A stretch of DNA of 64,000 nt from Flammeovirga aprica JL-4 (GTDB lineage: Bacteria; Bacteroidota; Bacteroidia; Cytophagales; Flammeovirgaceae): NCBI RefSeq assembly GCF_012844305.1, contig NZ_JABANE010000014.1:1-64000 (forward strand). The letters are read 5' to 3'. Below, piece by piece: positions 8,881 through 19,296 of this stretch (position 1 is its first letter; the number at the start of each line of letters is the position of its first letter). A program made the position numbers and the translations under genes. A model generated the notes under the pieces. It was given only the letters and a program-made list of their open reading frames with translations, was not told the DNA's origin and ran no database searches.

Positions 8881-11800
8881 CTATTTTCTTATTACTTTTT
8901 TCACCACTCTGCCTTTTGAAGTCGAAATATCAACATAATAGATACCTCCTGACAAACGTGATAAATCTAATGTCAATTCGTAATTAGAAACTTTTTCCTG
9001 GCCAGATTTAACAACTCTACCTGTGTTGTCTCTCAGCTGATAAGTTACATTTCCAACTAGACTTTCTCCAAATACCTTAATCAATGATGATGTAGGGTTA
9101 GGATAAGCCAGCACTGCTTTAGAAATTTCGTTATCTACAATTGAGGTTACATTATCAATAGAATATGTTAAATCATTGATATTTGCTCTGATTGTAAATT
9201 TACCTGTTCCTTCCACTGGAATATCATTACCAGGGCCAGATGTAGGTTGCAGTTCGTTTTTCGCCTTGTATCCCCATTCTCCTTTATTCCATTCTCTTTC
9301 GGCAATAAATTTGAACGCTTGTCCTTCTGTAAGCTGAACACCTTCTAAGACATATCCACCTTCACCATCAGGTTGCATCTCAAGTGCATTTGATGGATTC
9401 CAGTCCACATCTAGCACATCACCTACGATATATAATTTCTTGTTGTTCTCTTCAAAATCAAGAAAAACAGGACCTTCAGATACGTCTGAATTGGCATCAT
9501 CAAATTTCAACGACAGCTCAAGAGGTTTTGCTTCAGCTCCTAATTCTAAGAATTCTCTTGGAACAAAAGATGCTACATACTTATCGCCTTCTTTTGTCAT
9601 TGTCATTGACTTTTCATTGGTAATATTTCCAGATCCATGCTGATCTAAAACTACACCTGCAGTCATTGAAATTGTAGTTCCAAATTCTTTATCACTTAAA
9701 GCAGGATTGAAATAAACTTTGATTTCCTGGTCTTCTGTAAAACCGTATGGTGTTACTTCAACCATTGGCATGTAACCTGTCACCAAACCTTCTGCAGGGT
9801 ATTCTACTTGTTTATTTACTAAAATGATGAATTCTGAAGCATTTAAATTGACTGTTCCACTACCTGTATAAGTTTTGCCATTTTCAAAGTAGCTATACCA
9901 AGTATCACCATCAGCACTAAAGTCATATGTATGCTCTTCTAATGGTTTCAAACCAAAGTTACCAATCATTCTAACTTTAATATCTGTACCATTTAAAGAG
10001 ATTGTTTTCACTTCATCTGCAAGATTGAATGTATAATCATCGTTGTCCAACGCACTCAAACCTTGCTCTGCTCTTAATTTCAATAAAGCGGCATAAGTAT
10101 CATACAACTGCTGGCGGATCGCATCATTTTGCGTATCAAATTCAGAAATTAATGGCTTTCTAGAAGTTCTGTGATCTCCACTTACTTCTCCTTGATATTC
10201 TTTTTGGTTGATGGATACATTGTACCCCACTTCTCCAAACTGCCAGATCAATTTCGGTCCTGGTACCATAAAGAAGAAAGCTGAAGCTAGTTTTTCTCTG
10301 TCAATACCGTTCTGAAGCACTTTTAAATCATATGCTTGAGACTTTGTACCATAATTTTCAGAATCATAAATAATTCGCTCTTCATCATGAGATTCCATGT
10401 AAGACATCAAACCGTGAATTGGCATACCTCTATCTTTTGGCGACTGCCCTTTTAGGTCTTTGTTTGTTCCTTTTACAACATCTCTGAAATCATGACTCAT
10501 ATTACCCCATAATGAGATACCAGCATTTGCCAATTCTACTTCCTCATCATTATCTGATAGATGTTCGAAAATCACATATGCATTTGATTTTCTTGCATGG
10601 ATTTCATCTTTCATTCTTGTTAGAATTTTCACACGAGCAGGATCATGCTTACTTCCCCAGAAATCATCCTCACCTTTAATATCATTACTGAAACCTTTAG
10701 TAAAGTCAAATCTGAAACCATCTACATGATAGTATTTCATCCAGTGTGCGTTCACACTATCAACTAATGCTTGAGTAAATTCACTTTCATGGTCAAAATC
10801 AGCACCCCACTGTAAACCTTCATTTTCGAAGTTAGATTTCTCATTAAACCATGGGTTCTCCTTTATAGGGTCAGCATATTCACCATCCTTATTGTACATT
10901 CTAACCATTGGCGATGAATGGAAGGAGTGGTTTAATACCAAGTCAATCACTACTGCGATACCTTTTCCGTGAGCCTTGTCGATGAACTCCATCAACTTTT
11001 CTTTTGGTCCGTAATATTTATCCGGAGCAAAATAGAAGTTAGGGTTGTAACCCCATGAATCGTTACCTTCAAACTCATTGACAGGCATTAAATGGATTGT
11101 ATTAGCACCCAAATCTTTGATGTAATCCAATTTCCCCATTGCTTCTTCATATGTATCTGTTGCCACAAAATCTCTCACGTGCAACTCATATACTACAGCT
11201 TCAGCCAAAGGAACGGGTGTAAAACCATTATTTTGCCATTCATATGTTGGTTGATTGATCTGTAAAACAGAAGCTCTTTTATCTGTTTTTCCTTCAGGAT
11301 AAGCAATAAGATTAGGATATCTTGTATGTCCTTGGTTGATGTACTTATCATCAGGATCTGAAACCTTTTCTGTGTAAGGGTCAGCAATTTTCAATACACC
11401 ATCAATCAAGTATTGATAGATATATTCTGTATCAGCGTCTAATCCTGTAAAAGTATACCACCAATAGTTAACACCATCAACTTCATCTAATTTCATTGGG
11501 TAAGCAGAGAGGTCACTCCAATCGTTAAAGCTACCAATTACATTGACAAACTTCTTCTTGGCAATTGGATCCTGTAATACCACTGTTACTTCAGTACCGT
11601 TATAGTTTGGTCCTAATAAAGTAGCGTATTCAGGTCGTTTTGCTTTCTCAACCGTTTTACCAACAACGTAATTTAATGTTTTAGTATCTGTAAGTCCATC
11701 AGCAGCAGCCGATACTTCAATTTTTAAGTCACCTGCATCTACACTCTCAATTGAATAAGTAATGCTTGTACCTTCTTTTGTAGCAACCTGAGTGTCATTC

Positions 11801-12351
11801 ACTTTTATCGTTAACTGAGAAGATGAAGGAGATGAAGCTTCAATATCTATTTTATCACCTTCAACGAATAGATCCGATGCTAGTGGTTTTATCACATTAA
11901 TAGAAACAGACAAAGGTTCAATAGGAATCGATAAATCATCTGTTTTGCCGCCACCATCTTTTGTCTTCACTAGACCTCCCACTGCTTTGATTGCAGTTGG
12001 ATTGTCTGCCGCACCTAATATTTCAGCAAGATTGTTATATGTATTCTCTCCAGAAGTTACAGGAAAAGTAAATGAGAATACATTATCCGATTCTTTTTTC
12101 AGTTTAGCAGCATCAGATGAAGCGCCCCAATCACCATTAGTTGCAAAATCTCCAACTCCTGAACTCCATGCCCATAAATATAATTCATCATTACCAGCAA
12201 CAGGTGTTCCTGATACATCTATCGTAATGACAACATTGCTTGTTAGAACATTAATTTTTTCAGGTGCAGTAGTAACTTGTGCATTCGCCCAAATAGGAAG
12301 CACCAAAAGCACATAGACCAGCCAGACAGCTTTTTGTAAAAGTCCTCTCAT
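8881..12351 (-). CDS. Secreted GH13 alpha-amylase with starch-binding domains and a T9SS sorting domain
   Basis: This 1156-residue enzyme has a signal peptide (residues 1-24, ending WANAQ), beta-sandwich regions to about 240 and a CBM48-like module (VNVIGSFNDWSD). A GH13 barrel follows with all four signature regions: VIDLVLNH (near 467), DGFRFDF (nucleophile Asp near 547), VIFEHLS (acid Glu near 592) and ESHDEER (Asp near 655). After the barrel comes a SusE/SusF-like segment (KLYIVGDVLDVDWNPSN) and a T9SS tail (AYPNPTSS to VVKKVIRK). It should cleave alpha-glucans at the cell surface or outside. It lies downstream of susE but behind a terminator, and has its own operator-like site at 12455-12476. 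Confidence 0.92.
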   Translation of the reverse strand: MRGLLQKAVWLVYVLLVLPIWANAQVTTAPEKINVLTSNVVITIDVSGTPVAGNDELYLWAWSSGVGDFATNGDWGASSDAAKLKKESDNVFSFTFPVTSGENTYNNLAEILGAADNPTAIKAVGGLVKTKDGGGKTDDLSIPIEPLSVSINVIKPLASDLFVEGDKIDIEASSPSSSQLTIKVNDTQVATKEGTSITYSIESVDAGDLKIEVSAAADGLTDTKTLNYVVGKTVEKAKRPEYATLLGPNYNGTEVTVVLQDPIAKKKFVNVIGSFNDWSDLSAYPMKLDEVDGVNYWWYTFTGLDADTEYIYQYLIDGVLKIADPYTEKVSDPDDKYINQGHTRYPNLIAYPEGKTDKRASVLQINQPTYEWQNNGFTPVPLAEAVVYELHVRDFVATDTYEEAMGKLDYIKDLGANTIHLMPVNEFEGNDSWGYNPNFYFAPDKYYGPKEKLMEFIDKAHGKGIAVVIDLVLNHSFHSSPMVRMYNKDGEYADPIKENPWFNEKSNFENEGLQWGADFDHESEFTQALVDSVNAHWMKYYHVDGFRFDFTKGFSNDIKGEDDFWGSKHDPARVKILTRMKDEIHARKSNAYVIFEHLSDNDEEVELANAGISLWGNMSHDFRDVVKGTNKDLKGQSPKDRGMPIHGLMSYMESHDEERIIYDSENYGTKSQAYDLKVLQNGIDREKLASAFFFMVPGPKLIWQFGEVGYNVSINQKEYQGEVSGDHRTSRKPLISEFDTQNDAIRQQLYDTYAALLKLRAEQGLSALDNDDYTFNLADEVKTISLNGTDIKVRMIGNFGLKPLEEHTYDFSADGDTWYSYFENGKTYTGSGTVNLNASEFIILVNKQVEYPAEGLVTGYMPMVEVTPYGFTEDQEIKVYFNPALSDKEFGTTISMTAGVVLDQHGSGNITNEKSMTMTKEGDKYVASFVPREFLELGAEAKPLELSLKFDDANSDVSEGPVFLDFEENNKKLYIVGDVLDVDWNPSNALEMQPDGEGGYVLEGVQLTEGQAFKFIAEREWNKGEWGYKAKNELQPTSGPGNDIPVEGTGKFTIRANINDLTYSIDNVTSIVDNEISKAVLAYPNPTSSLIKVFGESLVGNVTYQLRDNTGRVVKSGQEKVSNYELTLDLSRLSGGIYYVDISTSKGRVVKKVIRK

Positions 12352-12454
12352 AATGTAGTTTAAAAAGATTTCATTTTCATATTCAATGATAAAGGTATGA
12401 ATATCACTAAATTATTTCAAGTTTACAAACATTTGATTTTGTGTTATTTACACA

Positions 12455-12476
12455 CAAACGGTAGCGCAATCGGTTG
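12455..12476. promoter_or_regulatory. Candidate LacI-family operator upstream of the amylase gene
   Basis: Read on the minus strand, half-site CAACCGATTGC is followed directly by GCTACCGTTTG; the two arms match at 8 of 11 positions around a central GCGC, the usual form of a LacI-type operator. The arm shares CAAyCGrTTGCGC with a site in front of the lacI-type gene (19799-19811). It is about 100 bp upstream of the amylase start. Confidence 0.5.
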
Positions 12477-12579
12477 AGATTTATATTAATTTATGTTCTC
12501 TGAGTAAAATTTGATTTATAAAGTGTTAATACAATAAATAGGCAACAATTATAATTTTCATTCTGAATTTTTCACATAA

Positions 12580-12617
12580 AAAATGAACGCTTCACAAAGA
12601 CGTAAAGCGTTCATTTT
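12580..12617. terminator. Terminator after susE
   Basis: A 13-bp perfect stem (AAAATGAACGCTT at 12580-12592 paired with 12605-12617) is flanked by A and T runs about 44 bp beyond the susE stop. It separates the susCDE transcript from the amylase gene. Confidence 0.8.
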
Positions 12618-12660
12618 ATTTTCAATTCAATAGAACATTAGTTCTAAAAATTTCCGTTAT

Positions 12661-14631
12661 CTAATTTACAATCGGTGTCCTTGAATGAGTACCACTATTG
12701 TTTCCTCTATTGAAGGTACACGTCACAGTATAATTACCGGCTGTACCAATCTGAATAGAAGTTTGGTTTCCACCTCCTTCTAAGACATCATCAGAGTCCG
12801 CTGATTTACCCATTTGATAATCCCATGAGTCATTAGCTCTGAACTTGTACTCTCCCTCAGCTAAGTAACCTGTGAAAGTCCAAGTACCTGCATTTGTATC
12901 ATAAACCATATCTGTATCAGGATCCCATCCGTTTGGAGTGGCATTACCAATGATACCCCAATAATCATCATCAGGAAGGGTCATTTTGGTCAGAGTATGT
13001 GTTTTGCTTGCAGCATTTATGGTAATCTCATACCAACCGTCTGAGGCAACAGCAATGTTGGCACTTGGGAAGTTATTTGACCAATCATAATTCTCTCTGA
13101 ACTTAATTTCTCCTGCAACAAGTTTAAGTTGAATGGTATAATCATCACCCGATACATTTTTCATGATGGCATCTTGGATAACATCCCATGTTCCTGTTAC
13201 GGCAGAACCTACCACACCCCAAACTTTGAATGGAGTAACAGATACAGTCACCTCATCTGAAGCTCCAGTATCACCATCACCGTATACGGCAACGACTTTT
13301 AGATTAACATCTCCCGCAGATCCAGGTGTTCCGCTTGCTCCTAATGCTCCTCTATTTAAATCCACAGTTTTTAGTGTAGCAGTTAGAACATCTCCTCCTA
13401 CCTGCATTAATACATTATCTCCAATTTGAACACGGTAGTTGATCGGTGTTTCCTTTCCTCTTACTGAAGCCGTCCAAGTCACCTCAGTAGCAGGTGCATA
13501 GAAATTAGCTTCACTTAGAGCAAATGATGATCCTGCTGTTGGTGAAGTGACTTCAGGAAGAGTAATTGGTTCTTTACCTAAAATTGAATAAACTGGCTCA
13601 GCAGGGTTGATCAACGTCATGATCATTTTTGCTGTTCCTTCACCTTTCATACCTGTTGTACCGTTCAATACTAGCAAGTTACCTTCTCCAGCACCGAATG
13701 AGTGGTTGTCACTTCCTTTAAAGAAATACTCTTTACTTGCTTCCAATGTTACAGAAGCTTCCCAACGTACTTTTGAGGCTACATACCCCATTGTTGCTAC
13801 TTCAGTACCTTCTTTGTCAACAACCATCCAATTCATTTTCTCAAGTGTGTACTTAAGTCCTGAAGTAGACATTGATACATAGTAGTCACCTGCATCTGGA
13901 ACAGGAATATTTCCTGCATTTGGATCAATATCCAGATCACCAGAAAGTTGGTCAGCAGCTGATGATTTGAAACCATAGTTTGTACCACTCCATGCAGGAC
14001 CAGTAGCAAATTTGAAATTCTGATTCAGGTTAAGATAACCAATAAAAGTACTAGCATTATTTGTTGGGTCAACCTCCACAACTACTGTCTTACCATTATC
14101 AGGGTCCCAACCTTGATGATCACCAGGTACGCCCAATTTTTTATCCGTAATAACAGGCTGATAATAAGGTGTAGCTTTAAACTTTATTTTATCAGATGTA
14201 GTCGAATAAGCCTGATTGTCAGGATCAGCTTCTGACATCGTTGCTAAAATCCAAGTCTCTACCTCATGCTCTACTTCAGGTGCAAGACCTAAAGCAGCCA
14301 TTGCTCCATTCAGCTCTTCTACCTTTGGAGAGGCTGTTGTATCACTTTTTGTGATCGTAGCAATTGTTTGAACACCATCCGCATTGACCGCTTTTACCTG
14401 AATAGCGTACTTTCTTTCTGTGTTAAGATTAAAACTAGCAGAAGACCATACATAAGTGGCAAAAGTTGTAGCAGCACTATCTTCTACTAATAAGTATTGT
14501 GCACCTTCAACAGGCCCTGATGTTATGACAGGGGGTGTAAAATTTGATGAATCACCCAAAACCGGTTCTCTTAGATTTTTACATGAAAATGCAAAGAGTA
14601 CCAATAATAAGTATATATGTATCTTTTTCAT
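12661..14631 (-). CDS. SusE/SusF-like starch-binding outer-membrane lipoprotein
   Basis: The 656-residue protein starts with a lipoprotein signal (LLVLFAFSCK, lipidated Cys near 17). It continues with the SusE N-terminal domain (VITSGPVEGAQYLL, then an Ig-like fold) and several SusE/F-type carbohydrate-binding repeats. Two or three of these are visible by their W/G signatures (GVPGDHQGWDPDNG, WGVVGSAVTGTWD, WGIIGNATPNGWDPDTD). It should be surface-exposed and help capture malto-oligosaccharides for the SusC/SusD pair. It follows susD by 19 bp and is the last gene before the terminator at 12580-12617. No separate SusF gene is present. Confidence 0.88.
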   Translation of the reverse strand: MKKIHIYLLLVLFAFSCKNLREPVLGDSSNFTPPVITSGPVEGAQYLLVEDSAATTFATYVWSSASFNLNTERKYAIQVKAVNADGVQTIATITKSDTTASPKVEELNGAMAALGLAPEVEHEVETWILATMSEADPDNQAYSTTSDKIKFKATPYYQPVITDKKLGVPGDHQGWDPDNGKTVVVEVDPTNNASTFIGYLNLNQNFKFATGPAWSGTNYGFKSSAADQLSGDLDIDPNAGNIPVPDAGDYYVSMSTSGLKYTLEKMNWMVVDKEGTEVATMGYVASKVRWEASVTLEASKEYFFKGSDNHSFGAGEGNLLVLNGTTGMKGEGTAKMIMTLINPAEPVYSILGKEPITLPEVTSPTAGSSFALSEANFYAPATEVTWTASVRGKETPINYRVQIGDNVLMQVGGDVLTATLKTVDLNRGALGASGTPGSAGDVNLKVVAVYGDGDTGASDEVTVSVTPFKVWGVVGSAVTGTWDVIQDAIMKNVSGDDYTIQLKLVAGEIKFRENYDWSNNFPSANIAVASDGWYEITINAASKTHTLTKMTLPDDDYWGIIGNATPNGWDPDTDMVYDTNAGTWTFTGYLAEGEYKFRANDSWDYQMGKSADSDDVLEGGGNQTSIQIGTAGNYTVTCTFNRGNNSGTHSRTPIVN

Positions 14632-14650
14632 TTTTTATCAATTTGATTTA

Positions 14651-16303
14651 TTAGTAACCAGGGTTTTGAGTTAAGGTTGGATTGGCACCTATCTCATTTT
14701 GAGGGATCGGGAATAAATTCTTGTAAGATTCCACTGCAGCACCTGTTTCACTGTTACCCTTGTAAGGCCAAACGTACTCACTTGAAGTTAAAACACCATA
14801 TCGAATTAAATCTGTTCTTCTATGGCACTCCCAGTATAACTCTCTAGCTCTTTCATCTAAAAGATCAGCAACTGACCATGTATCAGAAATATCACCTTGG
14901 TTTGCACGCGTTCTGATTTGATTGAGGTAAGTAGTAGCTGTAGCTCTATCGCCAGTACCTCCTCTTGCAACTGCTTCAGCATACATCAGCATTGCATCAG
15001 ACAATCTGAATAAAGGAAAGTCAATATCTGGATGAGACTTATTTTTTCCTATTGTATTACTCTGATCAAGGTTCTTATATTTCACTACACCTACACCACT
15101 TTTGAAATCATAGATATCATCGTTGGTAGGACGCATCAATTCTCTATTGAACATTGCTCTAGTATCAGTACCTTCTGCGAACTTAGCCACAAATTCTTCT
15201 GTAGATCTGTGTCCACCCCAAGCATTTGATGTACCATAGTTATCTTCCAAACCACTCCAGTCTGTCCATAATGAAGCTGAAAGTACAAATGTCATTGCAC
15301 CAAAAGATTGTGTTCTTGCACCATCACAAGGCACTGTAAAAATAAGTTCAGGGCTTAAGTGATTATCTGCTCTGAAGTTATTAGCATAATCAGAATTCAA
15401 TGTATAACCTCCATTATCAATCACTAATTTTGCATAACGTGCCGCTTCAGTATAATCTGCTGCTACTCCTGAAGGGTATCTTGCAGGAATAGTAGAATTA
15501 CCATCGTAATCAAACGTATAAACATTCTTATTCAAGAATAATTTTGAAAGTAGCATATATGCAGCATACTTACCTGCTCTTCCATAAGGAGCACTGTCCA
15601 CAAGCTTCTCATCGCCAGAACCATCCGTAATCTCTGTTAACTCATCAACCACGTATTGGAAAATTTCTGCTTTCTTTTTCTGCTGTGGGTTAAAACTACC
15701 TACAGGATCAGCCTCTGTTACGAAAGGAACATTACCGAATAAATCAATTGCATACCAGTAGTACAAAGCTCTCAAAAATCTCGCTTCTGCTCTAAAGCCT
15801 TTGATTGTATTGATAAATGCTTGGTCTGTAACACCTCTTGCTGCCAACTTATCATCTGTTGATTCTCTGATAAATTCATTAGCATAAGAAACACCAATAA
15901 AAATTCTACTGTACAGTGCTGTTACATAACCATTTGAAGCAGCATAGCTCAATGTTGTATATCCAAATGAAAGGTCAAATTCGTTTTGCCAGCAGTTGTT
16001 CGCTTCATCTGTTGGATATTCCATTGCATAAAACAAACCTCTTAAAAACTGACCGTGACCTTCGTCAATACCATTTATATCACCATCACCTGATGGACCT
16101 TTCTGACCAGACAAAGATAAGTTACCGTATACTTTTGATAATACTTTAAGGTAATTCTCCTGGTTTTTGTAAACGTTATCACTGACTTCTACCCTTGGGT
16201 CGATCGGTGATGTATCAAGGTCATTTACACAGCCTGTCATTGAAAATGATGCTACTGCAACTGCCCCTAGAATAAATTTATTATATATCTTTTTAAAATT
16301 CAT
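14651..16303 (-). CDS. SusD/RagB-family nutrient-binding lipoprotein
   Basis: The 550-residue protein has a lipobox (SMTGC, Cys near 25). The TPR-rich SusD fold follows, with FRAEARFLRALYYWYAIDLFGNVPFVTE, the FPLFRLSDAMLMYAEAVAR block and the C-terminal PIPQNEI motif near the end. It would act as the hinged lid on the SusC transporter and bind the glycan. It starts 14 bp after the susC stop, so the two are cotranscribed. The neighbouring amylase and SusE protein point to starch or maltodextrin as the substrate. Confidence 0.95.
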   Translation of the reverse strand: MNFKKIYNKFILGAVAVASFSMTGCVNDLDTSPIDPRVEVSDNVYKNQENYLKVLSKVYGNLSLSGQKGPSGDGDINGIDEGHGQFLRGLFYAMEYPTDEANNCWQNEFDLSFGYTTLSYAASNGYVTALYSRIFIGVSYANEFIRESTDDKLAARGVTDQAFINTIKGFRAEARFLRALYYWYAIDLFGNVPFVTEADPVGSFNPQQKKKAEIFQYVVDELTEITDGSGDEKLVDSAPYGRAGKYAAYMLLSKLFLNKNVYTFDYDGNSTIPARYPSGVAADYTEAARYAKLVIDNGGYTLNSDYANNFRADNHLSPELIFTVPCDGARTQSFGAMTFVLSASLWTDWSGLEDNYGTSNAWGGHRSTEEFVAKFAEGTDTRAMFNRELMRPTNDDIYDFKSGVGVVKYKNLDQSNTIGKNKSHPDIDFPLFRLSDAMLMYAEAVARGGTGDRATATTYLNQIRTRANQGDISDTWSVADLLDERARELYWECHRRTDLIRYGVLTSSEYVWPYKGNSETGAAVESYKNLFPIPQNEIGANPTLTQNPGY

Positions 16304-16317
16304 GATGCTCTGATTTT

Positions 16318-19296
16318 CTAGAATCCTAAATTAACTCCTAATAAGAATGTTGTTGGACGAGGATAAACATTGTTGTCAATACCTCCGTCAACTTCTGGAT
16401 CTAAACCTTTGTAATTTGTGAATACTGCAAGATTGTTCACAGTAGTATAAACTCTCAAGTTGATTGCTCCTTGTGCCACTTCTTTGAAGTTGTAACCTAA
16501 CATTAAGTTGTCCAATCTTAAGAATGTAGCGTTTTGAACATAGTAGTTAGAGTACTTTTGAAGTGTTGTACCTGTTACGAATCCAGTTTCTAGTGCATCT
16601 CTTGTTACGTTGTTCCAAGTACCGTTTTGGTTGACTCTATCCAAAACACCATTCACTGAATTTACGTTGTTATAGACGTAGTTATTAAATCTAACACGGC
16701 CATTCAAACTAAAGTCCCATTGTTTCCAAGCTAAGTTAGTATTGAAGCCCATGAATACATCTGCTGCTGGATCTTGGAATCTGTAACGGTCACCTTCTGT
16801 GATTTGTCCGTCACCGTTTCTATCCACAAATACACCTTCAATCGGCTTACCGCTATTATCATAAACTTGCTCCAATACAAAGAAAGAATTAGAAGGGTAG
16901 CCTACACTGTGTACTTGGATATTCAAACCAGTACCACCTGCAATACCTCCTGTGTAAACACCGTCATAACTAGGATCGTCAGACGCTTGAAGTTTTGTAA
17001 TCTTGTTTTGGTTGTAAGTTAAGTTGAAACCTACATTCCAGTTCAATTTTGAATTGTTGATTACTTTCGCATTGAAGTTGAATTCAAAACCTCTGTTTTC
17101 TAAGTTACCGATATTCGCTAATACTTGGTTGTTCAAGTTAGAACCTGCAGGAACCGGTGTCACGTTCAATAGATCGCTTGTATATCTGATATAACCATCT
17201 AAACTACCAGTAAAACGGTCATCTAGGAAACCGAAGTCAATACCTGCATTGTAAGTAGCAGTGGTCTCCCACTTGATATTGGCATCATAACCGTTTGGTC
17301 TGTAAGTCTGAGAGTAAATTGGTGATCCATCAGGATTTGTTCCCACTTGCACATCAGCAGTTGTTGTACTCTGCGTATAAAGTGGCAAATAAGGATAATC
17401 ACCTTGGTTGATATTCTGCTGACCTGTAAGACCATAGCCCAGTCTAAGTTTTAAAGTACTTACTTTATCCGAAGTATCTAAGAAACTTTCTTTCTTGATG
17501 TTCCAAGCTAAAGCAAATGCTGGGAAAAGACCCCATCTTGTGTCAGGAGAGAATCTAGAAGTACCATCATTACGTACAGTCACTGTCAATAAATATCTAT
17601 CCTTGAAAGTATAATTTAAACGACCAAAGAATGACACTAGATAACTTTCTGTACTGTAAGGTGTAAATGGCGTTTTCTCAATAGTTCCATCACCATTGGT
17701 TGCAAAATCACTTCCTTTACGGTAGAAGTGCTGCCAAGAATAACCTAACATCACATCCACTTTTGACTCAATTGAAGCAATGTCTTTTACGTATTGTAAT
17801 GTGAAGTCTAATAACTCCGTTCTCTTTTCTTGATCAAATGTTGATCTGAAACCTTTATCTGGGAATGTAGCTTTTAAGCTATCTTGCTGAATGTTACTAC
17901 CATCCGACCAAGAATAGTCATAACCTACATTTAAATTTGCTTTTAAATCTGGGAAGAAATGCAATTTATAATCCAATTGCATATTACCAATTGATCTTCT
18001 TACATCTGAAGTGTTATTGGTGTACTCCAATCTTGCCACAGGGTTTTGAGTTGCCAAAACAATAGGATTTCCTGATGCATCAAGCCATGTAAAATGTCCG
18101 TAATCCCATGGAGAACCATCTTTTACAGGTCTTGTAGGATCAAAACTTACTGCTTCACCGATAGCACCATTGTCAGCGAATCTATTTTTCACTAACATAC
18201 CTTTCAAGTTCAAGTTCACTGATAAGTGATCATCAAAGAACTTTGGTGTTAATGAAATATTACCTGTAAATCTTTCAAGGTTTGAAGTTTCAAGAATACC
18301 ATTCTGATTCGTATAACCAACTGAAACTCTGTAAGGCAATTTATCAGCAGCAGTACCTGCTACACTGACATTGTGGTCAGTTGAAACTGCACCTTTGATT
18401 ACCTCTCTTTGCCAGTCAGTACTAGCTGTACCTACCTGATCTGAAATATTAGGATAAAGCTGTTTTGCTAAAGCTGAATACTCTGATCCACCAAGCACAT
18501 CAATTTTACCGTTTGGAACAGCATAAGAAACGTTACCTGTGTAATCTATTTTAATTTTACCCTTAGAACCTTTTTTCGTGGTGATGATAATTACACCATT
18601 CGATGCTCTTGAACCATAAATAGCTGTTGCTGATGCATCTTTTAGGACTGTAAATGTTTCAATATCGTTCGGGTTAACGGAGTTCAATGGGTTTTGCATA
18701 CCTGCAACACCTTCACTGTCAATTGGCACACCATCAATTACAATCAATGGATCATTAGATGCAGAAAGAGAAGAACCACCACGGATACGGATTGTAGAGC
18801 CTGCACCCGGAGCACCACCTGTAGTAGTGATGTTTACACCGGCTACTTTACCATTCAATAGATCCTGAGGAGAAGTGATAGCACCTTGGTTAAAATCATT
18901 TGCATTTACAGTTTCAATGGATCCGGTAGCATCTTCCTTTTTCACACTACCATAACCAATTACAACTACCTCATCAAGCTGTTCTGCATCCACTTCCATC
19001 TGAAAATCAATAATTGATTGATTACCTACCACAATGTCTTGCGTTTTGTATCCAATGTAGCTTACTGATAATGTTGTTTCTCCTTCAGAAAGAGTGATTT
19101 TATATTCACCATCAAAGTTAGTAGTTCCACCTTTTGTAGTACCTTTTACTAATACAGCTACTCCCGGTAGTGGGTCACCATTTTCATCTACTACTTTACC
19201 ACTCACGGATCTCTCTTGGGCAAAAGTCACTAGAGAGAACATAACAAGCAGCATTACTGTAGCATAACGCCATGTAGAATTAATGCTCATTTTCAT
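16318..19296 (-). CDS. SusC/RagA-family TonB-dependent outer-membrane transporter
   Basis: About 992 residues from the ATG at 19296; the frame extends six codons further to a TTG, and an ATG at 19290 is also possible. A signal peptide is followed by a carboxypeptidase-like regulatory domain (SGKVVDENGDPLPGVAVLVKG), the TonB-box/plug junction (VVVIGYGSVKKEDATGS), the plug, and a long 22-strand barrel ending in VNLGF. It should import malto-oligosaccharides across the outer membrane with TonB energy and the SusD lid. It is the first gene of susC-susD-susE and is divergent from the LacI gene, about 620 bp away. Confidence 0.95.
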   Translation of the reverse strand: MKMSINSTWRYATVMLLVMFSLVTFAQERSVSGKVVDENGDPLPGVAVLVKGTTKGGTTNFDGEYKITLSEGETTLSVSYIGYKTQDIVVGNQSIIDFQMEVDAEQLDEVVVIGYGSVKKEDATGSIETVNANDFNQGAITSPQDLLNGKVAGVNITTTGGAPGAGSTIRIRGGSSLSASNDPLIVIDGVPIDSEGVAGMQNPLNSVNPNDIETFTVLKDASATAIYGSRASNGVIIITTKKGSKGKIKIDYTGNVSYAVPNGKIDVLGGSEYSALAKQLYPNISDQVGTASTDWQREVIKGAVSTDHNVSVAGTAADKLPYRVSVGYTNQNGILETSNLERFTGNISLTPKFFDDHLSVNLNLKGMLVKNRFADNGAIGEAVSFDPTRPVKDGSPWDYGHFTWLDASGNPIVLATQNPVARLEYTNNTSDVRRSIGNMQLDYKLHFFPDLKANLNVGYDYSWSDGSNIQQDSLKATFPDKGFRSTFDQEKRTELLDFTLQYVKDIASIESKVDVMLGYSWQHFYRKGSDFATNGDGTIEKTPFTPYSTESYLVSFFGRLNYTFKDRYLLTVTVRNDGTSRFSPDTRWGLFPAFALAWNIKKESFLDTSDKVSTLKLRLGYGLTGQQNINQGDYPYLPLYTQSTTTADVQVGTNPDGSPIYSQTYRPNGYDANIKWETTATYNAGIDFGFLDDRFTGSLDGYIRYTSDLLNVTPVPAGSNLNNQVLANIGNLENRGFEFNFNAKVINNSKLNWNVGFNLTYNQNKITKLQASDDPSYDGVYTGGIAGGTGLNIQVHSVGYPSNSFFVLEQVYDNSGKPIEGVFVDRNGDGQITEGDRYRFQDPAADVFMGFNTNLAWKQWDFSLNGRVRFNNYVYNNVNSVNGVLDRVNQNGTWNNVTRDALETGFVTGTTLQKYSNYYVQNATFLRLDNLMLGYNFKEVAQGAINLRVYTTVNNLAVFTNYKGLDPEVDGGIDNNVYPRPTTFLLGVNLGF

